Positions 9,486 through 18,962 of a stretch of DNA of 64,000 nt are shown here, in pieces. The first letter of the stretch is position 1; every line of letters begins with the position of its first letter. Below the pieces are notes generated by a model, which did not search any database, was not told the origin of the DNA, and saw nothing but the letters and a program-made list of their open reading frames with translations. A program made the position numbers and the translations under genes. Where the stretch lies: the NCBI RefSeq assembly GCF_004526345.1, contig NZ_CP038213.1, forward strand, positions 1,860,001 to 1,924,000, in the 5' to 3' direction. The DNA comes from Ornithinimicrobium flavum (GTDB lineage Bacteria; Actinomycetota; Actinomycetes; Actinomycetales; Dermatophilaceae).

Positions 9486-11600
9486 TCAGCCCTTCGCCTG
9501 GATGCCGGTGATGGCCACCGTGTTGATGATGTCGCGGACGGTGGCACCGCGGGACAGGTCGTTGACGGGGGCGTTGAGGCCCTGGAGCACCGGTCCGACG
9601 GCGACGGCGGAGGCGCTGCGCTGCACCGCCTTGTAGGTGTTGTTGCCGGTGTTGAGGTCGGGGAAGATCAGCACCGTGGCCCGGCCCGCGACGGGGGAGT
9701 CCTTGAGCTTGGTGCGGGCGACACCGGGGTCGACGGCCGCGTCGTACTGGATCGGCCCCTCCACCAGCAGGTCGGGCTCGCGCTCCCGGACGATGGCGGT
9801 CGCCTCGCGCACCTTCTCGACGTCGGCGCCCGACCCGGACCCGCCGGTGCTGTAGGAGAGCATCGCGACGCGGGGGTCGACGCCGAACTGGGCGGCCGTG
9901 CGCGCCGAGGAGACGGCGATGTCGGCGAGCTGCTCGGCGGTCGGGTCGGGGTTGATCGCGCAGTCGCCGTAGACGAGCACCCGGTCGGCGAGGCACATGA
10001 AGAAGACGCTGCTGACGACGGAGACGTCCGGCGAGGTGCGGATGACCTCCAGCGCCGGCCGGATCGTGTGCGCCGTCGTGGTGATCGAGCCGGAGACCAT
10101 CCCGTCGGCCTCACCGGCCCGGACCATGAGGGTCCCGAAGTAGGCCCCGTCGGTGACCAGGTCGTGGGCCTGCTCCAGGGTCATGCCCTTGTGGGCGCGC
10201 AGCTCGGCGTAGGTCCGGGCGAACCCGTCCCGCAGGGGGCTGGTGCGGGGGTCGACGACCTGTGCCGCGGAGAGGTTGAGACCCAGGGCCGCCGCCCGCT
10301 CCCGCACCTGGGCCTCGTCCCCGAGGAGGGTGAGGCGGGCCACCCGGCGGGAGAGCAGGGTGTCGGCGGCCCGGAGGATGCGGTCCTCGCCGCCCTCGGG
10401 GAGCACGATGTGGGCGTCGGCGGCACGCGCCCGCCCGACGAGCTGGTGCTCGAACATCAGCGGCGTCACGACCCGGTGACCGCCCGCCACGACCGGCCCA
10501 CCCACGGGGTCCGCCTCGCCCAGCAGCGCGTCGACCTCGAGGTGCTGGTGGACCAGCGCGCGGGCGTGCTCGATCTTGCGACCCGAGCGGACCGTGATCC
10601 GCCCCGTCACCTCGTGCAGCGTCATGGCGGTCGTCATGGTGCCCGTGCCGCAGGAGATGACCGGCAGCTCGACGCCTAGGCCCTCGATCAGCCGGGCGAT
10701 CTGCTCCGAGGGCCGGAAACCCCCGTTGAGCACGATGCCGGACAGTGCCGGGAAGGTGGAGGAGCGGTGCGCCAAGATCGAGGCCAGGAGCACCTCCTCC
10801 CGGTCGCCGGGGCAGATGAGGACGTTGCCCTCGCGCAACCGGTCGAGCACGTGGGGCATGGTCATCGCCGCCACGACCAGCCCGGTGCTCTCCCGGTCCA
10901 GCAGCGCCTCGTCGCCAGCGATCAGCTCCCCGTCGACCGAGGCCAGCAGGTCGCGCACCGAGGGGGCGGCCAGCAACGGGTCGTGGGGGGCGGTGAAGAC
11001 CATCGGCACGGGCATGTCGTCGGCCGTGCCGTCGGCGTCGTCGCTCAGCCGGGTCTCGATGTCGTCCTGCACGTCCTCCACGAGCTCGGGGGGCACGCGG
11101 TTGACCACGACCGCCGCCACCTCGGCGTGCCGCACCCTGGCCTCGTGCACCCCCACCAGCACCGCGGTGGCGGTGTCCTCCACCTGCCGCCCGGCGGCGG
11201 GGACCACGAGCACGAGCCGGGCACCCAGGTGCGCGGCGATCGCGGCGTTGGTGGCGAACTCCGCCGGCGCGGGCACCCCGGTGAAGTCGGAGCCCACGAC
11301 CAGCACCGTGTCGTGCTGGGCCGCGAAGGCGTGGAAGCGCTCGACGACCGTGCTGATCGCCGCCTCCGTCCGCAGGTTGACCTCGTCGTAGGTCACCCCG
11401 ACGGCTTCCTCCGGCGCGGCGGGGGAGGTCGACAACGGGTGGAGCAGCTCGACGATGGGGTCGGGGCCGCGGTCCTGGACGATCGGGCGGAAGACACCGA
11501 CCCGGCCGCCGCGGGCGCACAGCTCGGCCAGCAGGCCCACGGCGACGGCGGACTTGCCCGAGACGGACTCGGCGGACGCGACATACAGGGTGCGGGTCAC
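9486..11600 (-). CDS. pta: Phosphate acetyltransferase, long three-domain form
   Basis: About 704 residues from the GTG at 11598-11600 (VTRTLYVASAESVSGKSAVA), which matches the usual start of long Pta proteins. An upstream ATG (11634-11636) also fits but overlaps the divergent gene. Domains in order: a BioD-like P-loop domain (SAESVSGKSA), a DRTGG-type regulatory domain, and the catalytic PTA/PTB domain (HIVLPEGGEDRILRAAD, YGDCAINPDPTAEQLADIA, FPDLNTGNNTYKAVQR). It converts acetyl-CoA to acetyl phosphate for AckA. Confidence 0.94.
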   Translation of the reverse strand: MTRTLYVASAESVSGKSAVAVGLLAELCARGGRVGVFRPIVQDRGPDPIVELLHPLSTSPAAPEEAVGVTYDEVNLRTEAAISTVVERFHAFAAQHDTVLVVGSDFTGVPAPAEFATNAAIAAHLGARLVLVVPAAGRQVEDTATAVLVGVHEARVRHAEVAAVVVNRVPPELVEDVQDDIETRLSDDADGTADDMPVPMVFTAPHDPLLAAPSVRDLLASVDGELIAGDEALLDRESTGLVVAAMTMPHVLDRLREGNVLICPGDREEVLLASILAHRSSTFPALSGIVLNGGFRPSEQIARLIEGLGVELPVISCGTGTMTTAMTLHEVTGRITVRSGRKIEHARALVHQHLEVDALLGEADPVGGPVVAGGHRVVTPLMFEHQLVGRARAADAHIVLPEGGEDRILRAADTLLSRRVARLTLLGDEAQVRERAAALGLNLSAAQVVDPRTSPLRDGFARTYAELRAHKGMTLEQAHDLVTDGAYFGTLMVRAGEADGMVSGSITTTAHTIRPALEVIRTSPDVSVVSSVFFMCLADRVLVYGDCAINPDPTAEQLADIAVSSARTAAQFGVDPRVAMLSYSTGGSGSGADVEKVREATAIVREREPDLLVEGPIQYDAAVDPGVARTKLKDSPVAGRATVLIFPDLNTGNNTYKAVQRSASAVAVGPVLQGLNAPVNDLSRGATVRDIINTVAITGIQAKG

Positions 11601-11634
11601 GGGCCCCACGATATCGACGTCGTAGATTGCCCCC

Positions 11635-12570
11635 ATGACCCCAGTCCCCCCTGTCCCCAGCCCCGCCCCGCACCAGGAGGTGCGGGTGTGGGTCGACGGC
11701 GAGCTGCTCGGTGAGCGGGCCACGGTGGCGGCGCTCGACCACGGCGTCACCGTCGGCGACGGGGTCTTCGAGACCTGCAAGGTGGTCGACGGCACGCCCT
11801 TCGCCCTGACCCGCCACCACGCCCGGATGGACCGCTCCCTCGCCGGCCTGGGTCTGGAGCCGCTGGACCGGGGCCGCGTGCAGGAGGGCATCGAGGCGGT
11901 CCTGTCCCAGGGGGGTATGCCGTTCGGCCGGCTCCGCTACACCGTCACCGCCGGCGTCGGGCCGCTCGGGAGCGACCGCACCCCTGGTGCCGCGACCTAC
12001 CTGGTCACCGCCGTCGCGCAGCAGCCGCCGCCGCGGACCACGACGGTCGCGGTGGTCCCGTGGACGCGCAACGAGCGCGGCGCCATGGCGGGGGTGAAGT
12101 CGACCTCCTACGCCGAGAACGTCGTGGCGCTGGCCGCGGCCAAGGGTCGGGGTCACACCGAGGCGATCTTCGCCAACACCGCCGGGATGCTGTGCGAGGG
12201 CACCGGAAGCAACGTCTTCGTGGTCCACGACGGGGTCGTGCGGACCCCGTCCTTGCGTGGCGGGCCGCTGGCGGGGGTGACCCGGGCGCTGACCATCGAG
12301 TGGCTGCGCGAGGAGGGGGTGGAGGTGGTGGAGGAGGACCTGCCTCTGTCCGTGCTCGCCGACGCCGAGGAGGTGTGGGTCACGAGCAGCACCCGCGACG
12401 TCTGTGCCGTGACGCAGGTCGACGTGGTGCCGCCGGCCACGCTCCTGACCGGGGAGCAGGTCAGCGTCCCCGGGCTGCACCCCCGGACGCTGGGGGAGGA
12501 GCCCGGACCCTTGGCCCGGGTCGCCCAGGACGTCTTCGCCCGTCGGTGCGCGGAGGACCTCGACCCCTGA
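11635..12570 (+). CDS. Class IV PLP aminotransferase (PabC/branched-chain type)
   Basis: A 311-residue fold-type IV enzyme: VWVDGELLGERATVAALDHG, the VGDGVFETCKV segment, the PLP-lysine region GAMAGVKSTSYAENVVAL (Lys in VKSTSY), EAIFANTAGMLCEGTGSNVF and VTSSTRDV. The last pattern and the length fit aminodeoxychorismate lyase (folate synthesis), but branched-chain or D-amino-acid transaminases cannot be excluded from sequence alone. Divergent from pta, with the starts almost overlapping, so the two share a very short promoter region or one start lies further in. Confidence 0.82.
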   Translation: MTPVPPVPSPAPHQEVRVWVDGELLGERATVAALDHGVTVGDGVFETCKVVDGTPFALTRHHARMDRSLAGLGLEPLDRGRVQEGIEAVLSQGGMPFGRLRYTVTAGVGPLGSDRTPGAATYLVTAVAQQPPPRTTTVAVVPWTRNERGAMAGVKSTSYAENVVALAAAKGRGHTEAIFANTAGMLCEGTGSNVFVVHDGVVRTPSLRGGPLAGVTRALTIEWLREEGVEVVEEDLPLSVLADAEEVWVTSSTRDVCAVTQVDVVPPATLLTGEQVSVPGLHPRTLGEEPGPLARVAQDVFARRCAEDLDP

Positions 12571-12644
12571 GCGACGCGCCGAGGGCGGAATTATGTTCTG
12601 CCCACGGGGCCGCGTAAGATCGGTAGCCGCGCCAGGCGCGATCC

Positions 12645-12718
12645 GGACGTGTAGCTCAGTTGGTTAGAGCGTTCGCTTCACACGCGAGAGGTCAGGGGTT
12701 CGAGTCCCTTCACGTCCA
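12645..12718 (+). tRNA. tRNA-Val (anticodon CAC)
   Basis: A full cloverleaf folds by eye: acceptor GGACGTG pairs with CACGTCC, the D-arm is GCTCAGTTGGTTAGAGC, the anticodon arm is TTCGC-TTCACAC-GCGAG with anticodon CAC, and the T-arm is AGGGG-TTCGAGT-CCCTT. CCA is not fully encoded (A then CC). A TAAGAT box about 30 bases upstream could be its -10. The last 20 bases are the attachment site of the element that follows. Confidence 0.96.
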
Positions 12719-12721
12719 CCC
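12699..12721. repeat. attL: 23-bp direct repeat in the 3' end of tRNA-Val
   Basis: Bases 12699-12721 start TTCGAGTCCCTTCACG, end TCCACCC and recur exactly at 27748-27770 in the same orientation. The left copy is part of the intact tRNA; the right copy is not followed or preceded by tRNA sequence. This is the signature of integrase-mediated insertion into a tRNA 3' end. Confidence 0.92.
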
Positions 12722-12739
12722 GACTGTTCCTCAGTCACG

Positions 12740-12780
12740 AGGCCCCTGGCCTGCGGAGACGCAGGCGAGGGGCCTTCTTT
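12740..12780 (+). terminator. Rho-independent terminator after tRNA-Val
   Basis: AGGCCCCT (12740-12747) and GCCTGCG (12749-12755) pair with CGCAGGC (12760-12766) and AGGGGCCT (12768-12775) around a GAGA loop, followed by TCTTT. It lies inside the element, so the element brings its own terminator for the tRNA transcript. Confidence 0.8.
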
Positions 12781-12801
12781 GTGTCGCGGGTGTGCCGCGA
12801 G

Positions 12802-12825
12802 CGTGTCGGATACGTGTCGGATGAG
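12802..12825 (+). repeat. Left copy of a 24-bp subterminal repeat (possible integrase arm sites)
   Basis: Two tandem units of CGTGTCGGAT separated by one base, then GAG; the same 24 bases recur at 27596-27619 in the same orientation. They lie 80 bp inside attL and 128 bp inside attR, as expected for arm-type binding sites of a lambda-like integrase in attP. The stretch from here to 13053 holds no recognisable gene. Confidence 0.6.
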
Positions 12826-13053
12826 GACCGGAGACGGGCCCTCCCACGGGTCGCTGTCGAGTCGGCACTCCCGCCTCCGCCGGGTCCGGGCTCACGCGCC
12901 GCGGGGATTGCGATGGCGTTCGAGCTCAGCGAGTCCGCCCAACGACGCCGGCGCGCGGTCAACGGCCGCACCCCGCGACCGCTTCCGCGCCGGTGCGGTC
13001 TACGAGAAGAGCAGACTCGTCGCACGCAGCGGCCGCGCCCGATCTGAGGCAGG

Positions 13054-13257
13054 ATGAGCAAGCCCGCCACCGAAGCCGTGCACCACGTCGAGTCGTGGGT
13101 GCCCGACATGGACCGCATCACCGCACAGGGGGCTGACTGCTCGGCCCGCTTGGACACGGCCGTTCCAAGGACTGGCCCGAGGCCTCAGCCGGAAGCGTGC
13201 CGAGATCTCACCGCCTGGCGACGGGGCCGAGCTCATCTCACACGGATGAATGAATGA
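13054..13257 (+). pseudogene. Degenerate VOC-protein remnant
   Basis: Starts MSKPATEAVHHVESWVPDMD, which resembles the first strand of VOC/glyoxalase proteins. A second frame carries GPLGHGRSKDWPEASAGS, resembling the next segment of the same family. The sense then fades into stops, so at least one frame break and a 3' truncation are needed. Not expected to work. From 13258 to about 13440 nothing further is recognisable. Confidence 0.4.
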
Positions 13258-13351
13258 AGTCACCCACAGGTCTGGATAGTTCCTCGAGGTCGCTGTACCG
13301 TCTGACGAGCGGCGTGGCGACTCGGAAGCAGTCGCGCGAGAAGGGGGTCCA

Positions 13352-14080
13352 GTGCAAATTTCTGGGAGACACATTCCCTCAGACACGGTGGGTCAGACCG
13401 ACCACCGGGTGACGAGCACTGATGACACCGCGCTCTCGAACGTGGCGAGAGTTCGTTGGCCGTTGGCAACGGTAGGGCTTTCCCTGGTGCTGAGTGGGTG
13501 CGCGCCGAGTTCGGGAACGGGCCCCCAAGGGGTCAGTCCAGAGGTCGCTCCCATCACCCATGATGAGGAGCTGGAACGCCTCGCCGTCCAGTTCGGCCTG
13601 GGCCCGGAGGGTCTGCCCCAGGTGGACGTGGTGCGGGAGATCAGTCCCGAGGAGTCCAAAGAGGTGACTGCGGAGTGCATGACCGAGCAGGGCTTTCCGC
13701 CGGACCAGGGCGGAGGTCCGATGAGCTGGACCACCCCGGACGGGCAGCTGCTCGGGTTGAACACTGCTCTGTACGTCTGCCAGGCCAAGTACCCAGTGGC
13801 CCACCGGTATCGCGAGTCCCTGTCGAGGGAGCAGCTGGAGCTGGTGTACGACCATCAGGTGGAGGTCATGGTCCCCTGCATCCGTGGCCTGGGTTACGAC
13901 GTGCCGGAGCCACCGACCCCTGAGCGGTTCCTGGAGCGGAACGGCACGTGGGAGGAGCTCGCGCAGCTGGAGCCGCAGGTGGTGCAGGACGCTACCCGGA
14001 CGGGCCGCTGGGAGTCGTACCAGGACTTCCTGGACGCCTGCCCGCCCATGCCTCCACACGATGTGCTCTACGGAGACTGA
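13352..14080 (+). CDS. Four-cysteine lipoprotein, paralog 1 (intact)
   Basis: The best-preserved member of the family in this element. The signal peptide and lipobox (PLATVGLSLVLSGC) start from an internal GTG at 13442-13444, which is the likelier start; a GTG at 13352 with AAGGGGG before it gives a 30-residue extension. The mature part has four cysteines in conserved settings: TAECMTEQGF, YVCQAKYP, VMVPCIRGLGY and LDACPPMPPHDVLY. Between them are the repeated family features Y-R-E-S-L plus QLELVYDHQ and VPEPPTPERF. Predicted to be anchored on the outer face of the membrane. No known family recognised. Confidence 0.8.
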   Translation: MQISGRHIPSDTVGQTDHRVTSTDDTALSNVARVRWPLATVGLSLVLSGCAPSSGTGPQGVSPEVAPITHDEELERLAVQFGLGPEGLPQVDVVREISPEESKEVTAECMTEQGFPPDQGGGPMSWTTPDGQLLGLNTALYVCQAKYPVAHRYRESLSREQLELVYDHQVEVMVPCIRGLGYDVPEPPTPERFLERNGTWEELAQLEPQVVQDATRTGRWESYQDFLDACPPMPPHDVLYGD

Positions 14081-14131
14081 CGGCTGAGCCTGGGCAGCCG
14101 TGCATCGGCGACGCCACGGAGTTGCGGCACC

Positions 14132-14721
14132 TCAGTCCGTCAGCAAAGCCGGGGGGAAATCGGGGCAACTCGCAATCCAAGCATTCATATGCTCTAACGC
14201 ATCATCTGCAACCGCAGCTTGGAGCTGCACCTGGAACGTTGACGCATCGACCCATTGAGGGCTATTCATAAAAGCTTCCTGAGATGGCATTTGACCCAAC
14301 TCAATACCAAACTGCTCCTGCATACAGGGTATCCACACATCGCGTTGATGGCGATACACGACCAGCCAATCCTCGGGCGTTGCGTCCCTTGCGAAGTCGG
14401 ACTCGAGTGGGTACCGGGCCCTACACATCTCATCGACCCTGAGGAAACCTCATCTTGGGTTTCGGTGAACGGCCCATACTCCAGACTCCCGTCCGGCGCC
14501 ACCCCCGATGACGGGAAGCCCTCGTCCTCCAAGCAGGACGCAATTGCCGCGGGAAGGTCTTCCTGCGACACGGGTCGGACCACCACTCCCACCCCGGCGG
14601 GATTCTCAGTCCCAGAGGCCTCCGACGCCCCCACTCCGCCGTTGGCGGAACATCCGGCCAAGAGCAGAGCCGACAGTATCCACAACTCTCCCCTCATCAC
14701 GCTGGGCGTGGTAGTAGCCAT
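14132..14721 (-). pseudogene. Four-cysteine lipoprotein, paralog 2, frame broken
   Basis: Starts MATTTPSVMRGELWILSALL and has the lipobox LLLAGC. IASCLEDEGFP and GSLEYGPFTETQDEV follow, then the frame changes near 14428 to CRARYPLESDF, WIPCMQEQFGIEL, FMNSPQW and IASCPDFPPALL. Together these give all four conserved cysteines of the family, so only one base shift separates it from an intact copy. It lies downstream of paralog 3 on the same strand. Confidence 0.7.
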
Positions 14722-14838
14722 CTGCTGTCCTCCGTCCGCATAGACACTTCAAATGGTCATTCGCTGACATCGCGCCCCCGCCCTTGCACTACGCGGGTTG
14801 CTTTCCCGTGACGTTGCCTGGTCGCCCGGTGCGAGGTC

Positions 14839-15466
14839 TCAGGGGTAGAGCACCTCATCCGGCGGTCCGGCACAGACGCCGTACAGCGCTTCGTCCATGG
14901 TCGCGATGCGTCCAGCCTTGACGTCTGCCCCGGCCTGCTCGGCAACCCGCTCGGTCGGTAGCCATTGCGGGTTGGCGAGAAACGCCTCACGCGTGGGTAT
15001 CTCGCCGACGTCCCACCCCTGCTGCTCGAAGCACGGCACCGTGTGCTGGACCCACCAGTCGTACAGGACCGAGACGCTCGGTGGTCAACGGCTGGGTGTA
15101 CTTCTCCTCGACGGGGTACTGCTGCAAGCAGACGTAGTAGGCCAGGTTGAATGACTCCTGCTGGCCCGCAGGAATCTCGATGCCCTCGTCCGGTCCTGAC
15201 TCGCTCCAACCGGCGTCCTGCAGGCACCCCGTGTACACCTCCTGCGACTCGCGAGGGGTGATATGCCGCACCGGGGCAACTTCGGGTGGTTCGGTAAGCC
15301 CAAGATCCGAAGCCAGGCGCGCCTTGTCAGCTCCACCATGCTGAGTGCTGGAAGCACTCGTCGAGTCGGCCAGGGGCTCTGCCGTCACCGGTTGGGTGGG
15401 CTGAGAGCAAGCCCCCAGGAACAGGCTCGAGGCCACGACAAGCATGGGCCGCCCCAGTACGGACAT
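14839..15466 (-). pseudogene. Four-cysteine lipoprotein, paralog 3, frame broken
   Basis: From the ATG at 15464-15466: MSVLGRPMLVVASSLFLGAC (signal and lipobox), then LASDLGLTEPPEVAPVRHIT, YTGCLQDAGW, YYVCLQQYPVEEKYTQPLT. The frame shifts near 15070-15085 into the downstream half, with TVPCFEQQGWDVGEIPT, FLANPQW and CAGPPDEVLYP. Four cysteines and the closing DEVLYP match paralogs 1 and 4. The 418 bp between its start and the divergent gene at 15885 show no further gene. Confidence 0.7.
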
Positions 15467-15884
15467 GAACGCCACCCTACTCACCCCGGCGAGACGGCGC
15501 TGACACGCTCGTCGCACCATGGTCCCACCTAGATCGGAGGGTATGGTTGCCGCCCGGGGGAGGGGGCCGTGATTCACGAGAGTAGGGACGGCAACCAGAG
15601 GGCGCCTCATGAACGAGGTCTGGCGGCGTCGGGCGGCGGCGGTGAGGTGCTCGCTCACTGTGGTGGCTCGTGGGACTCGATGGCTTCCATGGCGGTGATT
15701 AAGCGCCCAGGTTCTCTGCGCTTTCGCAACCCACCAACTACCTCTCCCGCGCCCTCCTCGAGGCCGGCGGATTTCGACCCTGATTACACCTGGATTGTGC
15801 AGAGGCCCCTTGACCCGGCGAGCAGTCGTCGGATACGGTCACGAAACGGTCCTTCAATATCTCGGGCTCAATGAGGAGAACACC

Positions 15885-16220
15885 ATGAAGAGGTATCGCC
15901 AGACGAGGAACGCCATCGTCGCGGCCGCCGCTGCCGTGGCCCTCGGCATCTCGATCCCTCTGCCAGCTCTAGCAGACATTAAGACGGGTCCCACCGTGTA
16001 CTGCCCCTCGGCACGACGGTTGGCGCCTACAGCAGCACATCGACTTCGGAAACCGCCCCTTCGTATCAGACCCATAGTATACCAGCACGAGAGGTGAGGT
16101 GCGTACGTACAGCACCTTTACCGCGCCCTCCATCCACTCTTCGTCGTCCCCCTTCCGCAATGCTTCCACGCGGTGGTCATCGGATCGAACTATGTCAACT
16201 GGAGCAACCGCTGCGACTGA
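15885..16220 (+). pseudogene. Small secreted two-cysteine protein A, frame broken
   Basis: An AGGAG box precedes MKRYRQTRNAIVAAAAAVAL, a clear signal peptide ending ALA, then DIKTGPTVYC. The open frame then becomes implausible. Adding one base gives LGTTVGAYSSTSTSETAPSY, and the last readable stretch, AVVIGSNYVNWSNRCD, ends at a TGA at 16218-16220 in yet another frame. The restored layout (signal peptide, Cys soon after cleavage, Cys at the very end) is the same as proteins B and C. It sits just upstream of lipoprotein paralog 4. Confidence 0.5.
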
Positions 16221-16249
16221 TTCTGTGATGTTCCGCCCTTGTCCACGCG

Positions 16250-16922
16250 GTGGCTACGTCCTTGACGGTAGCAGTGGCGCTGGGGGCCTGTTCTGGGGCT
16301 GGGGTTAGCGCGGTCGACAGCCGTCGGAGTCTCCCGTCGCCATCGAGTCGGAATCTGCGGGGGTGTCGGCTACTGCGGCCACTGCGGACCTCCCAGAAGG
16401 GGTTCCGTCCAGCTACCACACGGACATGGCCGCGATCGCCGAGTCGATGGGCCTGGAGATCCGCCAGAGGTCACCCCCGAGCGGGCGGTCACCCCGGCGG
16501 ATGTTGACGCCACCATGGTGGAGTGCCTTGCTGAGTTCGGATTCCAGGCTGAGTTGACCCCCTCGGGTGGTTACAACTTCGGTTACCACGTCTCGCAGGA
16601 GGATGCCGCCGTGCGTGCCGAGTACACCTGTATGGGCCGATATCCCATGGCGGCGCAGTACCGCGAACCGCTGACGGAGCAGCAGTTGAGGGTCTACTAC
16701 GATTGGCACGTGGACGAGATCTTCCCCTGCATGGTGGACCTGGGGCACCCGGTCCCGGAGCCGCCGAGTTGGGAGGTCTACCGCAGCGAACGGGCTGGCG
16801 GCGGAAATCCGTTCTTTTTCGAGAATGCCCTGGATCAGACGACGCTCGTCAAGGATTTACAGGACATCATGACCAACTGCACTTACGTTCCGCCAGACGA
16901 GCTTCTCTATCCCCAAGAGTGA
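16250..16922 (+). pseudogene. Four-cysteine lipoprotein, paralog 4, two frame breaks
   Basis: A GTG at 16250 gives the signal and lipobox VATSLTVAVALGACSG. A change of frame near 16320 leads to ATADLPEGVPSSYHTDMA, and another near 16462 (CGCCAGAGG, one C short) gives RPEVTPERAVTPADVDATMV. The rest is continuous: VECLAEFGF, YTCMGRYPMAAQYREPLTEQ, IFPCMVDLGHPVPEPPS and NCTYVPPDELLYPQE. It has the four family cysteines and the same end as paralogs 1 and 3. Confidence 0.7.
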
Positions 16923-17272
16923 CCCTTTCCGACGTCACCGTTCGCCGGCGAGCAGCGTGTCGCCGCCGAAGAGGACGGCCGCCCGGCTCGGGCTGGACCC
17001 GCCCAGAAGGGCCCGCGCGCGGCGCGGCCCGTGGCCAGCGCGAGGCCACCGCAGCCCTGAGGCCAGTTCCGGCGTGTGGCACCAGGGGGGCAGTTGCCTG
17101 CCTTGCACTCGACACCAACAAGCCAATTCGGGAGCGTAGGGACCATCACCTGGCTCTCGCCGCTGGAGCGCCGAGGTGCTCACGCGGAGGGCGTTGTCAG
17201 TGACGGCGTGGATCATGGCCTCTTGCCAGACCGCACGGGGGAGCGTACAGTTCTCTGTACAGGAGGTCATGC
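16923..17272. other. Gap without a recognised gene
   Basis: About 350 bp between lipoprotein paralog 4 and yefM. Short open frames exist on both strands but none has a credible start, composition or family motif. The last 20 bases before yefM contain GTACAGTTCTCTGTACAGGAGG: GTACAG and CTGTAC form an inverted repeat next to the ribosome site, a plausible autoregulatory operator for the antitoxin. Confidence 0.5.
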
Positions 17273-17530
17273 ATGAAGACTATGAGCTACACCGAGTCGC
17301 GAGCTCGTTACGCAGAAGTGCTGGACGGGGTCACCAACGACCGTGAAGAGGTCGTCATCACGCGCGCGGGCCACGAGCCGGTCGTCATCGTCTCCCTGGC
17401 GGACTACGAGTCGCTGCGCGAGACGGCCTATCTGATGCGCTCACCCACCAACGCGCGTCGGCTGCTGGACGCCATGGAGCGGCTGGAGGCTGGCCGGGGG
17501 CAGTTGCGCGAGCTGGTCGAGACGGACTGA
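17273..17530 (+). CDS. yefM: YefM-type antitoxin (Phd/YefM family)
   Basis: 85 residues: MKTMSYTESRARYAEVLDGV, then VVITRAGHEPVVIVSLADYE and SLRETAYLMRSPTNARRLL, the usual Phd/YefM DNA-binding half and toxin-binding tail. AGGAGG stands just before the start, and a GTACAG...CTGTAC inverted repeat overlaps the region where such antitoxins bind to repress their own operon. yoeB follows after four bases. Confidence 0.9.
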   Translation: MKTMSYTESRARYAEVLDGVTNDREEVVITRAGHEPVVIVSLADYESLRETAYLMRSPTNARRLLDAMERLEAGRGQLRELVETD

Positions 17531-17534
17531 CCGA

Positions 17535-17791
17535 GTGCTGCTGGTCTGGGACGAGAACGCCTGGGAGGACTACCTTTGGTGGCAGGCGCAGGACCGCAAG
17601 GTGCTCAAACGCATCAACCTGCTTCTGAAGGACGTCCAGCGCAACGGCAACGAGGGGATCGGCAAGCCTGAGGCGCTCAAGCACGACTTTGCCGGCTACT
17701 GGTCGCGCCGCATCACCGACGAGCACCGACTCGTGTACAAGATCGCCGGGCCGAGATCCGAGTCGCCGCTTGCCGCTACCACTACGGATAG
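17535..17791 (+). pseudogene. yoeB: YoeB-type mRNA interferase, frame broken before the catalytic end
   Basis: The frame MLLVWDENAWEDYLWWQAQD, INLLLKDVQRNGNEGIGKPE, FAGYWSRRITDEHRLVYKI is a standard YoeB/RelE-fold ribosome-dependent RNase. After KIAG it runs into unrelated sequence, while one frame over the expected end EIRVAACRYHYG is present with a TAG at 17789-17791. The RYHY residues needed for RNA cleavage are thus displaced by one base near 17750 (GCCGGGCCG). Either the toxin is dead or the base is an assembly error. Confidence 0.82.
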
Positions 17792-17975
17792 GCACCGATC
17801 GGGCAAGAGCGGATGCCTCGGCGGGCGGAGCGAAACCTGGAGCGACACACACGACGGGCCAGGCGCACCCCCCACCCCGAGCCGGGGCCAGGGTTGACCC
17901 GCGCGTTCCCATCCCATAGTGTCGCGCTCTGACGCTGCCATCGTGGGCAACCGTCACCTGGACTAGGGAGGCATC

Positions 17976-18301
17976 ATGCAGGGACAGGGCGGAAGATCGT
18001 AGGATCACTTCTGGGGGGATTACTTGTCGTAGGTTTAGCTATTCCAGCATTCGCTGCGCAGAAGGATGGGTACCTCTATCGGATCGACTGCATACAGCCG
18101 TCAGACCCCTGGGTGCAGGCCCGGACCTCGGGGACTACCCAGGTGAAAGGCCCGGGACAGAACTTCTATAGAGAGTTTGTCAACGGCACGCAGTATCAGA
18201 CGCGATATGTGTACGGAACGTACAATGGCGGTTACTGGCATGTGACGACGCCGGCGAATCTCGACTCCAGCAACACGCGTGGCATCTGCCGCAATCCGTG
18301 A
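17976..18301 (+). pseudogene. Small secreted two-cysteine protein B, start region frame broken
   Basis: AGGGAGG precedes an ATG at 17976 that runs into a stop after eight codons. One base over, KIVGSLLGGLLVVGLAIPAF and AAQ form a signal peptide. The mature protein is DGYLYRIDC, PSDPWVQARTSGTTQVKGPG, FYREFVNGTQYQTRYVYG, YWHVTTPANLDSSNTRGICR, then NP and stop: two cysteines, one near each end of a Tyr/Thr/Gly-rich chain of about 75 residues. Its stop is six bases before the start of lipoprotein paralog 5, so the pair is co-transcribed. Confidence 0.6.
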
Positions 18302-18307
18302 TCGCCA

Positions 18308-18962
18308 GTGAAACTGAGAACGGCGATATTGGGTGCTGCCGCTCTCCCACTGCTTCTGGGAGCTTGTCTTGCTGGTCCAGAAGGTTCGGGGGAAGCTGGC
18401 GCGAACGCCCCTGTCCGCTCCACTGAGGTGAGCAGTGCAGACACTGCTTCCGCACCGGCGCCCGCTACGTCACCCGCGCACGGAGCCGCGCCGAGCGCTC
18501 CGGCCGCCCGGCCACGTAATCTGGAGGATCTACAGCGGGCCTGGCTTCAGACCAAGGGCGAATGCCTGCGGGAGGCAGGATTTAGGGCGCAGATGGCTGG
18601 GGACGGGCTCGACATTTGGGACCCGCCTCCGGAGCAGCGGGCTGCTTTCGAGAGGCCATCCAGGCGTGCGAAGCCGAGGCGGGCCAGTCCCGGGTGGCGA
18701 TCCGATGACGCGGGAGGAGCTCGGCACCCTTTATGATCTTCAGCTCCAGGCGAGGGAATGCTTGTTGGCGGGGGGATACCCGGTGACCGATCCAAGCAGT
18801 CGTGAGATCTTTATTAGTTTGTACCTCGCGATGTACGAAGGTGGCACCGATATCCAACCTCCGTGGTTCGCCCACGAGGCGACCGATGCCTCGGGAGACC
18901 TCTCCGCGCGGGAAGCCTGCCCTGAACCGACCATGGCCGACGTGTACAGGGCGAACGCCTGA
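18308..18962 (+). pseudogene. Four-cysteine lipoprotein, paralog 5, two frame breaks
   Basis: A GTG start gives KLRTAILGAAALPLLLGAC (signal and lipobox), an Ala/Pro/Thr linker, then TKGECLREAGF and IWDPPPEQRAAF. The frame then changes near 18650 to AIQACEAEAGQSRVAIR, and again near 18702 to MTREELGTLYDLQLQARECL, GGYPVTDPSS, and REACPEPTMADVY at the end. Four cysteines match the family, though the second block is diverged (QAC instead of YVC..YP). 215 bp of apparently empty sequence follow up to the IS. Confidence 0.62.
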
